Source: Notolepis coatsorum
Taxonomy: Eukaryota > Chordata > Actinopteri > Aulopiformes > Paralepididae
Assembly: GCA_963971535.1 (NCBI GenBank)
Contig: OZ020586.1
Span: 72,117,134 to 72,181,133 of the forward strand
Direction: 5' to 3'
DNA: 64,000 nt
Shown here: positions 18,843-30,600 of the stretch, one piece after another
Layout: each line of letters opens with the position of its first letter
How positions within the stretch are numbered: position 1 is the stretch's first letter
Made by a program: the position numbers and the translations under genes
The notes under the pieces: model-generated
What the model was told of the DNA's origin: nothing
Seen by the model: the letters and a program-made list of their open reading frames with translations, nothing else
Database searches by the model: none

Positions 18843-19882
18843 TAGGGCTGGGCGATATGGCCTAAATATGATATCACGATATTTTCTGACCTTTCGGCGA
18901 TACACATCACGATGTTTTTCTTTTTTACCCCAAACAATTCATTATGAGGCTTACCAAGACAGTATTTGAGTTTGCAAGCTAACATTAAAGACAAAATAAA
19001 ATACCCATGCATTTAGCATTTTTATATTAGATTTAGATTATTAGATTATATATTGCATATGAGATATTATATGATTTAGATATGAAATATGATGAATTGA
19101 AAATGGGGGACCCTGATGTAAACAAGACTAAAGTCTTTCTCTGGTCTGCATCCCCTTAACAATTGTATGTATTGAGCTGTACTGTACCCATTCTGCAATA
19201 TGTTAAAGTTTTAAATCAATCAATCAATAAATAAATAGCATTTTAGCATTTTTATGAAACTACTGTATATATGTATGTCTCTAAATGTTTTGATGAATTG
19301 AAAATGGAGGACCCTTATGTAAAAAAGCCGAAAGTCTTTTTCTGGTCTTCATCCTCCTGTACTGTATTGTACCCATTCTGCAACCTTTTAATACAGTTTT
19401 CATTCATTCATTCTGACAGAAACATAATCATTTTGATTGACAGTCGAGTCTGCCAATGACGTCACACCGCTTGCACCCGCCCTGCTGTTCTTAGCACCAA
19501 TCGTCAAGCGTTATTATTTTTTGACTTCCTGAATGTCCCGTGTGCTGAACATCAACAAAGCTACTAACGTTAGCTCCCCGCGGCCGTCGAGTAGGAGACC
19601 AGTGCTTCACAGGATGACTAAATGAGGCATAATGATTTTACTACAACGAATGTTATAATAAAAGCCTTTCCATACATCTGTCTGATTGAAAACTTTATTA
19701 ACAGACCGCGGAATGGGCATATCTCAGCACAGGCTGAGATATGAACGAGTAACGTGTGGACAGATTGACGCGACACAATCCTCTTGGGCAAAACATCACG
19801 ATATCCACGATACGTTGAAAAAGTGTATCGTTAATGAACTGTACCCGATATTTATATAATATCGTCATATCGCCCAGCCCTA
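18843..19882. mobile_element. hAT-type element with 8-bp target duplication
   Basis: Ends are TAGGGCTGGGCGATATGG and its inverted partner (CATATCGCCCAGCCCTA), flanked by the direct repeat ACGCACGT at 18835-18842 and 19883-19890. Eight-bp duplications are typical of hAT elements. The element is nonautonomous and contains two plus-strand and one minus-strand 3' tails of a local LINE family (around 19093-19240, 19286-19420 and 19680-19720). Confidence 0.88.
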
Positions 19883-19984
19883 ACGCACGTGTTTCCCCTA
19901 CCATTGCCTTGGCGGGGCGGCCCGGATCCGCAATAAAGATAAAGATCATCATTTTAAATATTTGTATGTAAATCTACTTTTTTC

Positions 19985-20175
19985 TAGTTAAAATCAAATC
20001 AAATGTATTTGTAGAGCCCGAGATCACATGGAATTGCCCCCATGGGTTGTACAAGTCAAGAAGAAACATCCCAATGAATGGATCAAGAACAAAAAACACC
20101 ATAAAATCCAAATATGCAACACTCCCAGACTTTTCCCAATGAAGATGAGGAATGACTCACTAAAACCTAGCATGA
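19985..20175. repeat. Interspersed repeat shared with 46220-46390
   Basis: The pieces GAGATCACATGGAATTGCCC and AAGAAGAAACATC are repeated with a few differences near 46220-46390 (GAGATCACAAGGTAATGCCC). It is an unclassified dispersed repeat. Confidence 0.75.
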
Positions 20176-20739
20176 AAGAAAAGCACCACAGACCGCGACG
20201 CAGCTAACAATATACTCGTTATTATCACCATACATAACGCTTGCTTATATAGAAACACGTTGAGATTAGGGCTTTTCTTTCAACCTGAAAGTGCACTTTC
20301 TTCAACCTCGAGGTAAACAAATCACAGAAGGTAGCCACTGCCGCCACCATCCAGGTATCGACGTGAGCTAATGGTAGCTAGTTAGCCCGGCCGGCAGCCC
20401 GCCCGGCACCATCGTATCAATGTGAGCCAGTTGCATTAGGATTAAAAAATTTCAACACTCACTCACCCCGTTTTATATTACATTCCCAAAGAAGTGCCTC
20501 CGTCTCTCGTAGTCTCGTTGTGCTGGATGAAGTCACTGGCGACTCGTGGAGGCGAGGGTTTTGCTTAAATCCGAACAGACTCCAGTCCTTTAATTGTCCA
20601 AATGAGACAGTGTGTGCAAGTTTAGCTCTTGTTTGACAAAACGTTAGCCATCTGTGGTCAGGGAGCTCATCGTGGGCTGGAGTGACGGTGGTTAACTTCG
20701 ACGCTTCATCGTTCAATGGTAACGTATTATTATTATTGC

Positions 20740-22292
20740 TTAAAGGTCAACCTCCACGTTGTATTTTTGTTCAATAAACAATGTGGACTAGGCCAACAGT
20801 GACTTTCATGAAGAATTGTAAAAAAAAGTATTGAAATTGACCCAGTTTTAGCGTTTTTATCAAAACATTTTGTCTGCCCAACACAATCAACATGCACTTG
20901 CATATTTTAATCAATGGTTTATAACGTGCACGTGTAATGTCGTCACAACAGGTATTGGTCACCAGGGGTATCACCAGGGGGCGCTGAGAGTCACACAGCT
21001 AGTGGCAGGCAGAGAGCCTTGCTACCATAGATATATGCTTGCTACTACTAGCCGAATGGAAATGTATCTGTTTCACCTCACTATTGCTCCGTGATTATAG
21101 CCATCCATCCATCTCTAAAGCTAACCACGTTACCATATTTGTAATAATGTAAATCATTGTGTCGTTGTACACATTGTGTTTATAACGTTAGTAGATAACA
21201 TAGCTTAGCTTGGTAGCTATTGTGCTAACAACATATCCCGACATCCGGCTCGCTGGCCGGCATGAACGGCCGACCCAAAATGGTTCTCTCCTCTCTGTAC
21301 ACCCCGACCCGACCCCACGGGTGCCCTGCCGGGGGGCCCATGGACGCGACGGCGGCGGCAGCCGCAGGGCGCCCGAGCCCGCAAAGGCTAGTGTTACACG
21401 ATAGCTATGAGCTAACTAGCGCTGCGGGCTCCGGCGCCCTGCGGCCGCCGCTGTTGTCGAGTCCACAAGCTTCACTCGGTGCATCAGTCACGAAAGGGGC
21501 TATGATGAGCTTGGCAAGCCAGAGTAAAACACAGTTTTCATTCAATCAATCAATAACAACATTAACCAGACTCTCGTTGTGTCTATTATGCTAACGCTAA
21601 CGTTACCTCATTGTGTCTATTCTACACAGATAGCCTCTCGTGTCTATCTGCTAACGTTAGCATTAGGCTAACTAACGTTACGTCCCTAACCCCCAACAAC
21701 AAGCGTAACTAATCAGCGATCTTTTTGTCAGACTAAACTCTCCGCTCGGTGGCAAATTGTGTTGATGTCGGTTTTGTTTCATCAATAAATGAGGCAGAAT
21801 ACACAGTGACTGTATCCTTTTTTATTGCACTCGTTTCTTGCTGCAAACGTACAAAAGATATCCTACGCGAGACATTAAAGATGGCGGCGCGGACATTCTG
21901 TTTTCGTTCAGACTCCCCAAACAGTGACGTCACGCGTCTCTCTTCTGACCAATCAGTGGTCTGCAGTTTTTCACGTGTCATTTCTGGAGCTCTCATGCTG
22001 ATCACCAGCAGCCCCGCCTCCCCACACGGAGACAAACTGAGTACTTTATTTTAGTGGAAAAGCAACATTAGATTCGGCTCATTAATATGCAAGCCACACC
22101 TGTTGTGACGTCGGCGTTTTGATAAGCTTTTTTGATTCGCGCGTGCATGTTATTCGTGCGTGGACCTTTTTAACTCTTTCAGAGTGGCATTTCCGGTGTC
22201 AAATGGAAATAAATAAATAATGAAATTATATACCAATGATGTAAACTACCCATAATTGATCAGTAGGGTTTAACCTAGAGGTTGGCCTTTAA
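20740..22292. mobile_element. TTAA-flanked element with short inverted ends
   Basis: Ends are TTAAAGGTCAACCTC at 20740 and its inverted partner (GAGGTTGGCCTTTAA) ending at 22292, one mismatch across the shown part. The TTAA at both ends suggests piggyBac-type targeting. No transposase was seen. It contains a GC-rich hairpin (21348-21458) and, at 21487-21502, the 16-bp terminal motif of the foldback element found at 27794-28674. Confidence 0.55.
21348..21458. repeat. GC-rich hairpin
   Basis: Arms 21348-21377 and 21429-21458 are about 30 bp each, with GCCGCAGGGCGCC in common, separated by about 50 bp. Their GC content is far above the surroundings. Confidence 0.75.
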
Positions 22293-22985
22293 GCTTTAGC
22301 AGTCTGCTCAGAGATAGAGGAAATGCATACAGGTTAGTGTGACGCACCTCTGTGTTCTCCTCACGTGACTCACAATAGCCAATCAATCATTAGGAAACTG
22401 CCCTCTGCTGGCCGTGCTGTGTGTGTGCAGTCCCCGTCAAAACTCAGTTTCAGTGTAAATATAAACTGAAACAACTGTGATTTTTCAATACCGTCGGTAT
22501 CTCTAAATACCCCGGTATACCGTAATACCGCCCAAGCCTACATGTAATGAAACATATATATACATACATAGGTTATAATACATATACAAATAAAGGTTTG
22601 AAATGAAATAAGGGTCAACAGTATTCCATAGAGTCAAATAAGCGACCAACGGTGTTCTGTACAGTGGGGAAACAAATATTTTACACTGTTGAACTGTATA
22701 TAAAAAAATCTATACAAAATGTTTGTATTAAATGTTAAAAATCCGAAGCAGTGAGCAGTGTTGCCATTGTGATTACTTTACGACAGAACGTTTGACCTCA
22801 CTGCCTGCGATATTCCTGATTTTAACATGTTTTTGTGTGAATGAACGTTCCGAGCTTCGTTCGGGAACCCCAATTAATGTCCCTACTGTGGTTCCTCTAC
22901 ACAGTACAGGAATTTGAGTTGTAAATATTCAACATGTTTGATATTCTCAATTGGCTTATGAGCAGAACGGTAGGCTTCTGATCTA
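22293..22985. other. Repeat-derived spacer
   Basis: It contains one end of an unclassified element (around 22480-22545, ending ACCGCCCAAGCCTA, which resembles hAT termini). No matching partner end was found and no gene was recognised. Confidence 0.4.
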
Positions 22986-23377
22986 ATCTCTCAACACTTT
23001 GGACTACAGGATAATAAAAAAGCGAATGGGTTCTGACCAGCCTGAACTCTCTTCTAGTCAACACCTTGGACTACAGGATAATCAAACAGATAATGGGTTC
23101 AACTTCTGACCAGCCTGAACTCTCCTCTAGTCGACACCTTGGACTACAGGATAATCAAACAGATAATGGGTTCTGACCAGCCCGGACTCTCTAGTCGACA
23201 CCTTGGACTACAGGATAATCAAACAGATAATGGGTTCTAACTTCTAACCAGCCCGGACTCTCCTCTAGTCAACACCTTGGATTAGAGGATAATCAAACAG
23301 ATAATGGGTTCTGACCAGCCTGAACTCTCCTCTAGTCGACACCTTGGACTACAGGATAATCAAACACAAACAGATAA
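22985..23377. repeat. Minisatellite, about 75-bp units
   Basis: About five units containing CACCTTGGACTACAGGATAA, CAAACAGATAATGGGTTC and ACCAGCCTGAACTCTCC. The array is interrupted at 23378 and resumes at 24868-24965. Confidence 0.92.
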
Positions 23378-24867
23378 CAGGGCTGTACAGTGCTACGAGG
23401 GCGTTGCATATTGCCCCTAAAAATAGCCTGTGCTAGTAGAAAAAAATAATTTGGGGGCACCCTTGCTAAGTTGCTAGTACTGATTTCAACCCTTTCATTC
23501 GCATTTCACTCCTTTTCTTCAAGGAATTTAAACATTGCGAACTAATCTTGTTGGCCGTTTTCTATATCTCTCCTCCCTCGGTCTCTCTCCGTCTGCCCGA
23601 GGAGCGGGGCTGTTACTTACACACTCGCGCGACTGACACTCACACATGCACATACGGGTACTTGAGAGGTGCCGTCCGTGCTAGAGCAGAGCTCATCATA
23701 GCGGAGAGAACAAAACGTTCGAAAAAAGCATGCATAGCGCGACATTAAGTTATACTGCTATCTCCTATCTTAACGTTAGCAAGCTGACTATTTCCCTATG
23801 CCTTGTTTGGTGCGAGTTCAGCCGACACTGTTGACACGCCCACTACGCAAAGCTTGTGCTCACACACACACACGCACCCACTCAACTCATGGAAAATACA
23901 GCATCAGGCTTTGTGTCCACCGGGGACGTTTTTTTTCAAGGCGGACCGCTTTGAAAAGGAAAAATATGCATGCTCATTGCTCAGAGCGTTTTCCTGAGTC
24001 TCGCGACTGCCGCGGCTCCGCCACTTGCTCGATGTTGATTGGTCGGTCGAAAAAAAGTTACCTTGATGAGCGCCGCTCCTCTCCAAAAGTTGAACTAGTT
24101 TCAACTTTATGTGCTGGGAGCGCTCCGCCCAAAAACGCTGGCCGCCGAGAGCGCTAAAACGTGAGGCGCAGCGCTGGGGAAAGGAGCGCGCCTGTCACGT
24201 CTGTAGCATAGAAATTAATGACGGAAAGGAGCTGACAACTCATAAAACGTCCCCGGTCGACACAGGCCCTTCAGGCTATTTTTCTAAAAGTATCTCTACT
24301 AATAAAATGGGAGTATTGAACCGTTTTTAACAGCTGGGTTACATTCTGATTTAAGAACTTTCTAAATAAAATAGAAAGTCCCAAAACAGTTAATTTATCT
24401 GACTGCTTGTATTAATTGATCAAAAAGTAGCCATGTGCAGTAATATAAAATAATAATAAAGCAATGTCGATTATGTTCTTAATAAATAAAAAAATAAAAT
24501 TGCAAAAGAGTATCGATAAAGTACCGAACCGTTAAGCAGTATCGAATCGATAAGAGTAGTAGTATCGATAAAATCCTAACGATCCTAACCCATCCCTAAT
24601 GAACACTGTTAATACACTGTTATCAATGAGAAGAAATGTTTGCAGCTGTGGTAATACTTCAGTTGGACTTGGTTCATTATAAAAGATACAAACCTGAAAA
24701 CAAAAGCACTTAAATATTAAATAAAAGGACCACAGTAATGAGGCAGGAGGAACATGTTTTTTTGCACTATAATGGTAAAATTGTTATTTAAAAAAGATTC
24801 TGTGCCCCTACAGTTTTCATTTAGGGGCACCTGTGCCCCTAGTGAGAAAGCTTAGCGTACAGCCCTG
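23378..24867. mobile_element. Terminal-inverted-repeat element inserted in a minisatellite
   Basis: Inverted ends CAGGGCTGTAC and GTACAGCCCTG lie between copies of GATAA (23373-23377 and 24868-24872), which rebuild the uninterrupted minisatellite unit when one is removed. The 5-bp duplication is shorter than the usual hAT 8 bp, so the superfamily is uncertain. It contains inner inverted segments (a CCGGGGACGTTTT motif at about 23918 and its complement near 24245). No transposase was recognised. Confidence 0.7.
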
Positions 24868-24965
24868 GATAATGGGTTCTGACCAGCCCGACTCTCCTCT
24901 AGTCAACACCTTGGACTACAGGATAATAAAACAGATAATGGGATCTGACCAGCCTGGAGCTGTTC
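24868..24965. repeat. Minisatellite continuation
   Basis: Continuation of the 22985-23377 array after the insertion, with one and a partial unit (GATAATGGGTTCTGACCAGC). Confidence 0.88.
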
Positions 24966-25740
24966 CATCCCTAGTTATAACCGTTAGTAATAAGGTACAG
25001 TCAATAGGGGCCCCCTCTCAATACACAGTGCTCTTCGCAAAACAATATTGCTGCCCATTGAAGAGTAACAGCAATTGTTTGAGCTATGCACCGGTATGGC
25101 AGTATACTAAACATTCCTATCGTACCGGAAATTAAAACCGATGGACCGGTGTACTGCCCAGCACTACATGACTGAGACCCAGGTTAAATATACTGCTTGT
25201 CATGCGAGGCCCCATATGAAACCAGGCTATGCCTGCTGCAACACAGTGTGACCCCTGACCCCTAAGTGAAGAATCCAGATCACCATAGACTATTGTCCTT
25301 CACAGTACTAGATTGTGCACTGGCCAAACAAATCACAACACACAGGCTTACAATAAGATTGTTACAATAACCAACAGACTACAAACAAAACACACAGCTA
25401 GGTCATTTGAATATGGTTGCTCTCCCATATATTCATCATAGAATTACTATCAATTCTGTTCACTTTTTTTTGTTTTTGTTTTTAAGCTTAGTAACTTATA
25501 GGCTACTGTGAATTTCTCCAAACCTCTCTTGGTAGAAGGCGCCTCGGATCCCTATTGAAATCCAATCCACACATCAGACAAAAACGAGAACTGTAAACAA
25601 AGTGCAGTATCACATTGTTATCTTTTGACTAAAGGCCGTGGTTTGAAAACATTACAGATTCTACCTTTAACAGCATGATGATTGACTTTGCCACAATAGC
25701 ATTGTCTAACTAACTAACTGCATTATGGTATGTCCCTTAA
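24966..25740. other. Spacer, no recognised gene
   Basis: It holds one end of an unclassified element near 25143-25170 (ending ACTGCCCAGCACTA). Otherwise nothing was recognised. Confidence 0.4.
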
Positions 25741-25803
25741 TAACTAACCATGGAATACCTGCAGGATGCTTTGTTTAACATATCTAATTGTAATAACTTC
25801 TTA

Positions 25804-26041
25804 TTGATTGATTGATTGAAAACTTTATTAACAGATTGCAGAATGGGTACAATACAAGTACAGCTCAATACACACAATTGTTAAGGGAATGCAGACCAGA
25901 GAAAGACTTTCGTCTTGTCTACATCAGGGTCCCCCATTTTCAATTAATCAGGACATACAGATAGACAGTACTGCTACATCTATACATTTATGACATATTG
26001 CAAATACAGTACCGTTTGTGTGATACAAAAAGAGTCCAGTC
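25804..26041 (-). mobile_element. LINE family A 3' tail with 61-bp flanking direct repeats
   Basis: A (TGAT)n run is followed by GAAAACTTTATTAACAGATT and the shared 3' sequence through CCCCCATTTTCAAT. This recurring family also occurs near 19100, 19290, 31071, 32448, 47150, 48794 and 54405. The copy is flanked by two 61-bp direct repeats (25743-25803 and 26042-26102) that differ at one base. Confidence 0.82.
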
Positions 26042-26102
26042 ACTAACCATGGAATACCTTCAGGATGCTTTGTTTAACATATCTAATTGTAATAACTTCT
26101 TA

Positions 26103-26502
26103 CTAACTAGCTAGATAACAGCTACATTACTAGAGAACGTCAAATGACTTACTAGCTAGAGTTACTGTTAGACTGCTAACTTAAACTAAGAGCACCTTGT
26201 TTAGAGACCTGAGGTTTGATGGTGATTTGCTGCTGATGTCTGACCTGCTCAACTGGTTACCTCGGGCTAACGTTAGCCCGGCTACCTACTTAGCATACAT
26301 GTAGTTAACCTAGCTGCTTCACTTTGATTTACCGGACAAAGTAAAGCCAATTCTAACCGGGTTGTATCGTAAATAGTCCCGACTTTCATTCATTAGAAAA
26401 CGTCCATCTATAATAAAGCACCAAGAGGCCACGATAAAGCCGGGATATCTCCTAGCTAGCATTAGCTTGGGGCTAACTAGCCGTGGTGTTAACGGGGCTC
26501 AC
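26103..26502. other. Spacer, probable start of csnk2a1 first intron
   Basis: Unique-looking sequence without open frame. If 26503 is a real splice donor on the minus strand, this is the beginning of the first csnk2a1 intron. Confidence 0.35.
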
Positions 26503-26800
26503 CGCCCAGACTGAGCTGCCGGCCAGCTGTCACTCTGCTGGGGCTCCGGGCGCCGACTAACCACCGGTATAAGAACCGGTTTAACCCTTTTGAAACGACA
26601 GTTAATCGCCACGTAATCGTTTGTATTATCATTTCTAAACACACGTGACAATGAAATCCCCACGTGTGTGTACACTTGATCCTCTTTACAGTCGTTAATT
26701 AAAACAATGTTACACATATGATTATAATGATCTCATCTCCAGGACATAGTCTGACCCTCACAGGCGGCTCGTCTCGGAGAATCTCTCGCTGCTCATGTCG
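26503..26800 (-). promoter_or_regulatory. Possible noncoding first exon and promoter of csnk2a1
   Basis: The minus strand reads CTCAGTCTGGGCG|GTGAGC with the donor GT at 26502-26501, preceded by GC-rich sequence such as GGCGCCCGGAGCCCC. csnk2a1 needs an upstream noncoding exon because an acceptor sits just ahead of its ATG at 9200. This is the best candidate I see, but only the donor and base composition support it, and the transcription start is not identified. Confidence 0.3.
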
Positions 26801-27043
26801 CCGTAAAGAGAAGCACTGCCGTGTATCCTGGACACAACGGGTCAGTCACAGGGGGTTAACGTCGATTAAAATGTAGAATAGAATACCTCTCGGAGCTTAG
26901 GATGACAATGTGGCGACACTAGACTCCAGGCAGGCCAGTCTGTGGAACCGAGGGAACTGGTTCTACGCGCGTAGCTCCGCTCCGCCAGGCGGCGCTCACA
27001 CCGTGGAGACGAACAGACGCCAGGTCGTTGCCGTATGGTCCAA

Positions 27044-27364
27044 TAGGGTATATCTGCAGAGCTGCAAGCTCAACGTCTGGGCGGGGCTTCGGGGCTTGTA
27101 CTCTGTTTGCGGCGGTCCTTCGGGGCTTGTACTCTGTTTGACTGTGCAGTAGTCAGTTTGTGCTGTTTATTTTTACAAGCAGTGAGGACTCGACAGCATT
27201 TGCATTTCTGTGTTCCGTGTTGCAGGTTAGGGTTAAGGTTAGAGTTAGAGTTAGGGTTAAAAATAAACAGCACAAACGGACTACTTCCGGGTTTTTACAG
27301 GAAACAAGACAAGCCCCGACGTCCCGCCCAGACGTTGGGCTTGCGGCTCTGCAGATATACCCTA
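27044..27364. mobile_element. Foldback repeat just upstream of the zinc-finger gene
   Basis: The left arm begins TAGGGTATATCTGCAGAGC and the right arm ends with its inverted partner. Further inverted matches include CAACGTCTGGGCGGG and GTTTGTGCTGTTTATTTTTA. The centre holds degenerate TTAGGG-like repeats (27226-27261). No clear target duplication was seen. It ends about 105 bp before the zinc-finger gene's ATG. Confidence 0.75.
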
Positions 27365-27469
27365 CTCGACCAAAGACGACGGTGACGTCAAACTGGTGCG
27401 CGCAGCATAGCATGCTAGCCGCATAGAACCAGGTAAACCAGGTAGCTGTGTTTTGATCATTTACAAAAA

Positions 27470-27629
27470 ATGTCTACAATACGAATGCTGAGGTCGTTAG
27501 TCAACGAGAGACTGACGGCAGCTGTTGAAGATATATTCGGAGTGGTTGAAAGAACTATAGAAGAATATGAAGGAGAGATCGACCGCCAGCGTCAACTGCT
27601 GGATGCTCTGAAGCCTGAGATCAGAACAG
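27470..27629 (+). CDS. Zinc-finger gene exon 1
   Basis: 160 nt from ATG (context AAAAAATGT) to ACAG|GTTTGT, ending in phase 1. It encodes the N-terminal helical segment, which pairs with the acidic exon 2 start as in related fish genes. Confidence 0.9.
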
Positions 27630-30600
27630 GTTTGTAAAATCAAAAGGTGATGACAGTTCATCCAAGAATAATTAAACGTGTCACACGTTGGCCTGACTGA
27701 CTCTGACTTCTATAATTACAAAAGTAGAAAAGTAATCAGACGATGTGAAAGGGAAACTTTCAAACCAGGCCCACATACATGCAGGCCCCCTCATAGCCCC
27801 TTTCGTGACTTTCGGTTTGCAAGCCTGTGGCTTTTGTGACCGGAGTCACTTGCCCACCCGCCCCGATCACCCAGTAGCGAAACGACCAAGCGTCGTCAAG
27901 GGGCTCGCGGTGTGTCAAGAATACATCAGATCTGAATTTCAAAGATACCCAGCGTACAATATGGGTCTAACACAGCTTCACGATGGGGTCTGGAAGCTCG
28001 GAGTTGCTAATAAACAGTTTAAAACATTGTTACTCGACGAGTGGTATTTACAGACCGAACGTCCATCTCCGCCGTTGGTGTCACAGCGCATGCGCACCAT
28101 GTCGCGTTCACGTTACTGGGAAGAAGCGGAAGAACCAGTTTCCGACTGGGAAAAACCATTCACGTCAGCCTCCTAGTGGTAATTCCTACTAGGACATATG
28201 GGATTCTTTTATAGACCCCATATCTCCCACTTCGCGTCACGAATTGCGGAAGTATGGATGTGGGCGTTTCATCCATAGATATATATAGAGTCAAAGCGTG
28301 AAGGCTTCCTAGTTGCAACGAGATGTCCTCTGGTTCTTCCGCTTCTTCCCAGTAACGTGAACGCGGCATGGTGCGCATGCGCTGTGACACCAACGGCGGA
28401 GATGGACGTTCGGTCTGTAAATACCACTCGTCGAGTAACAATGTTTTAAACTGTTTATTAGCAACTCCGAGCTTCCAGACCCCATCGTGAAGCTGTGTTA
28501 GACCCATATTGTACGCTGGGTATCTTTGAAATTCAGATCTGATGTATTCTTGACACACCGCGAGCCCCTTGACGACGCTTGGTCGTTTCGCTACTGGGTG
28601 ATCGGGGCGGGTGGGCAAGTGACTCCGGTCACAAAAGCCACAGGCTTGCAAACCGAAAGTCACGAAAGGGGCTAGCCCCCTCACTACCATATCTGATTTT
28701 AAAGTTCAAATTAAGGGCATTTTAAAGAATGAGATGGGAGAATGTCGATGCTTCACTCCATAATGTGGTGTTATATTTTATATTTTTAACCTGACCTTCT
28801 CTCCCCAGCAACCTCCTGCAAAGCCTCACCTTCCATCCTCTTTCTACCTTTTTACCCTACCCTCCAATCTCCCCCAATCCCATTCAATCTTGTTTGCTGC
28901 AGCTCAAATGTATCCCCTTGCCCCACTTTGCCTTTTATGTCTCTGTCTGTGTTTTGTGTATGTTTGTTTTTGTTTTGCTGCCATTTTGGCCAGGTCTTGC
29001 TCGAAAAAGAGATATTTGATCTCAAGTGACTGGTAAAATAAAGGTAAAATAAAAATAAATAAAATACAGTAATACATATAAACATACGTGGGCCACATAC
29101 GATTCAGGGACGACACATTTCAATACGGAACGATTCAGTGATTTTATGCAATACGATACAATCTGATACCGTTTGTAACATTTGTTTCATGTAGACATTT
29201 GTTTTCCATTTACCGTTGATAACAAATTCAAGAGTGGTAGTAGTAGTGTGCAGTATGGTTAAATGTACTGTACTATCAGTAAACAGTGCGGCATGGTTAA
29301 ATACTGTGTACTGTCAGTATACAGTAAACAGTGTGCAGTATGGTTAAATGCACTGTGCTGTCAGTAGACAGACAATGACAGTAAACAGTGTGTGCACTGC
29401 AGTATGGTTAAATGCAGTGTACTGTCAGTACTGTAGACAGTAAACACTGTGCAGTATGATTAAATGCAGTGTACTCTCAGTAGACTGTAAACAGTGCAGT
29501 ATGGTTAAATGTAATGCACTGTCAGTAGACAGACAATGACAGTAATCAGTATGCGGCATCAGCAGTCACAGAATACAGCTAGTGATAGCAATAGATTCAA
29601 AAGCAGACTGTTAGCAACTGTAAATGCCTAAATGTCTAAAAATGTCCTGACTTCAAATTGTCTAAAAATAATCTTTGTCTGTGAAAAAGTTAAATATCTT
29701 GGGCATTTTATTACAGAACAAATGACAGACGATGATGATACAGGCAATGCCGCAGGATGTATGCACAAGCGAACACTCTCACGCAGGTTTAGTATGTGTA
29801 CAGAATGGAGTGAAAGTGTCTCTGTTCAGAGCATATTGTACACCACTTTATACTGCACACTTGTGGTCAAGCTACAAAAAAGCAAGTTTGCAGAGACTTC
29901 AGGTAGCTTATAATGATGCCATGAGAATATTACTCAAAAGACCTAGATGGTGTAGTGCAAGTTAAATGTTTGTGGCTGCACGTGTCAATACCTTCCAAGC
30001 TATTTTAAGAAATCTTATGTATAAATTCATCTGTCTGCTAAATTACTCTGTAAATGAGATCATTCTGTTTTTAACAGACATTAGGCTCAGTGCCACACGT
30101 TACCACTCATCGATGTGGAGACATTGGCACAGCTGTCTATTTGTGGGACGTTGATGTGTATTTTAACTTAACTCATTCAGCGCCAGGGATTAGCCTGGTC
30201 CCGTTCTAGCTATGCCACGTTTTAAAGATAGGAGTGCGTCACCTTGTTTGTAGAGCTATATCTATATTCTATATTATAGCTATGGAGACAATACTATAGT
30301 CATTTGTTTCTTCCGTCGAACATGCAAAAAAGAGATAATTTTTTCATGCATACGTTTGCGAGTTATCCCGTGGTGAATATAAGTATAGTTTAGGAGTGAT
30401 CCGGGATAATTCCTGAAAAGCGAGTTATAGGGCGCTACGTGTATTCTACTATAAGCGTTGGACGTCACGTCATCAAATCCGTCAAACAGCGCATCTCCTC
30501 ATATATTTTAAACCCAGTTACAATATCACAATAACGTGTGAGTGACAGACAGTGATACAATCCACAGATTCAGATTCCCCGTAATTCATATCCACAATCC

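Noticed and set aside
21262-21594. GC-rich open frame starting MNGRPKMVLSSLYTPTRP
   Set aside because: It overlaps a GC-rich hairpin inside a TTAA-bounded element, and low-complexity alanine codons explain the frame.
23798-24157. 119-codon open frame with His/Thr repeats
   Set aside because: It follows a CACACA run inside a TIR-bounded element and has no conserved motif.
27226-27261. Interstitial telomere or chromosome fusion point
   Set aside because: It is only about 35 bp of degenerate TTAGGG-like units inside a foldback repeat, too short for a fusion relic.
27745-28690. Two similar protein-coding genes facing each other
   Set aside because: They are the arms of one foldback element with terminal motif and 9-bp duplication. 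The frames are kept only as a point to check.
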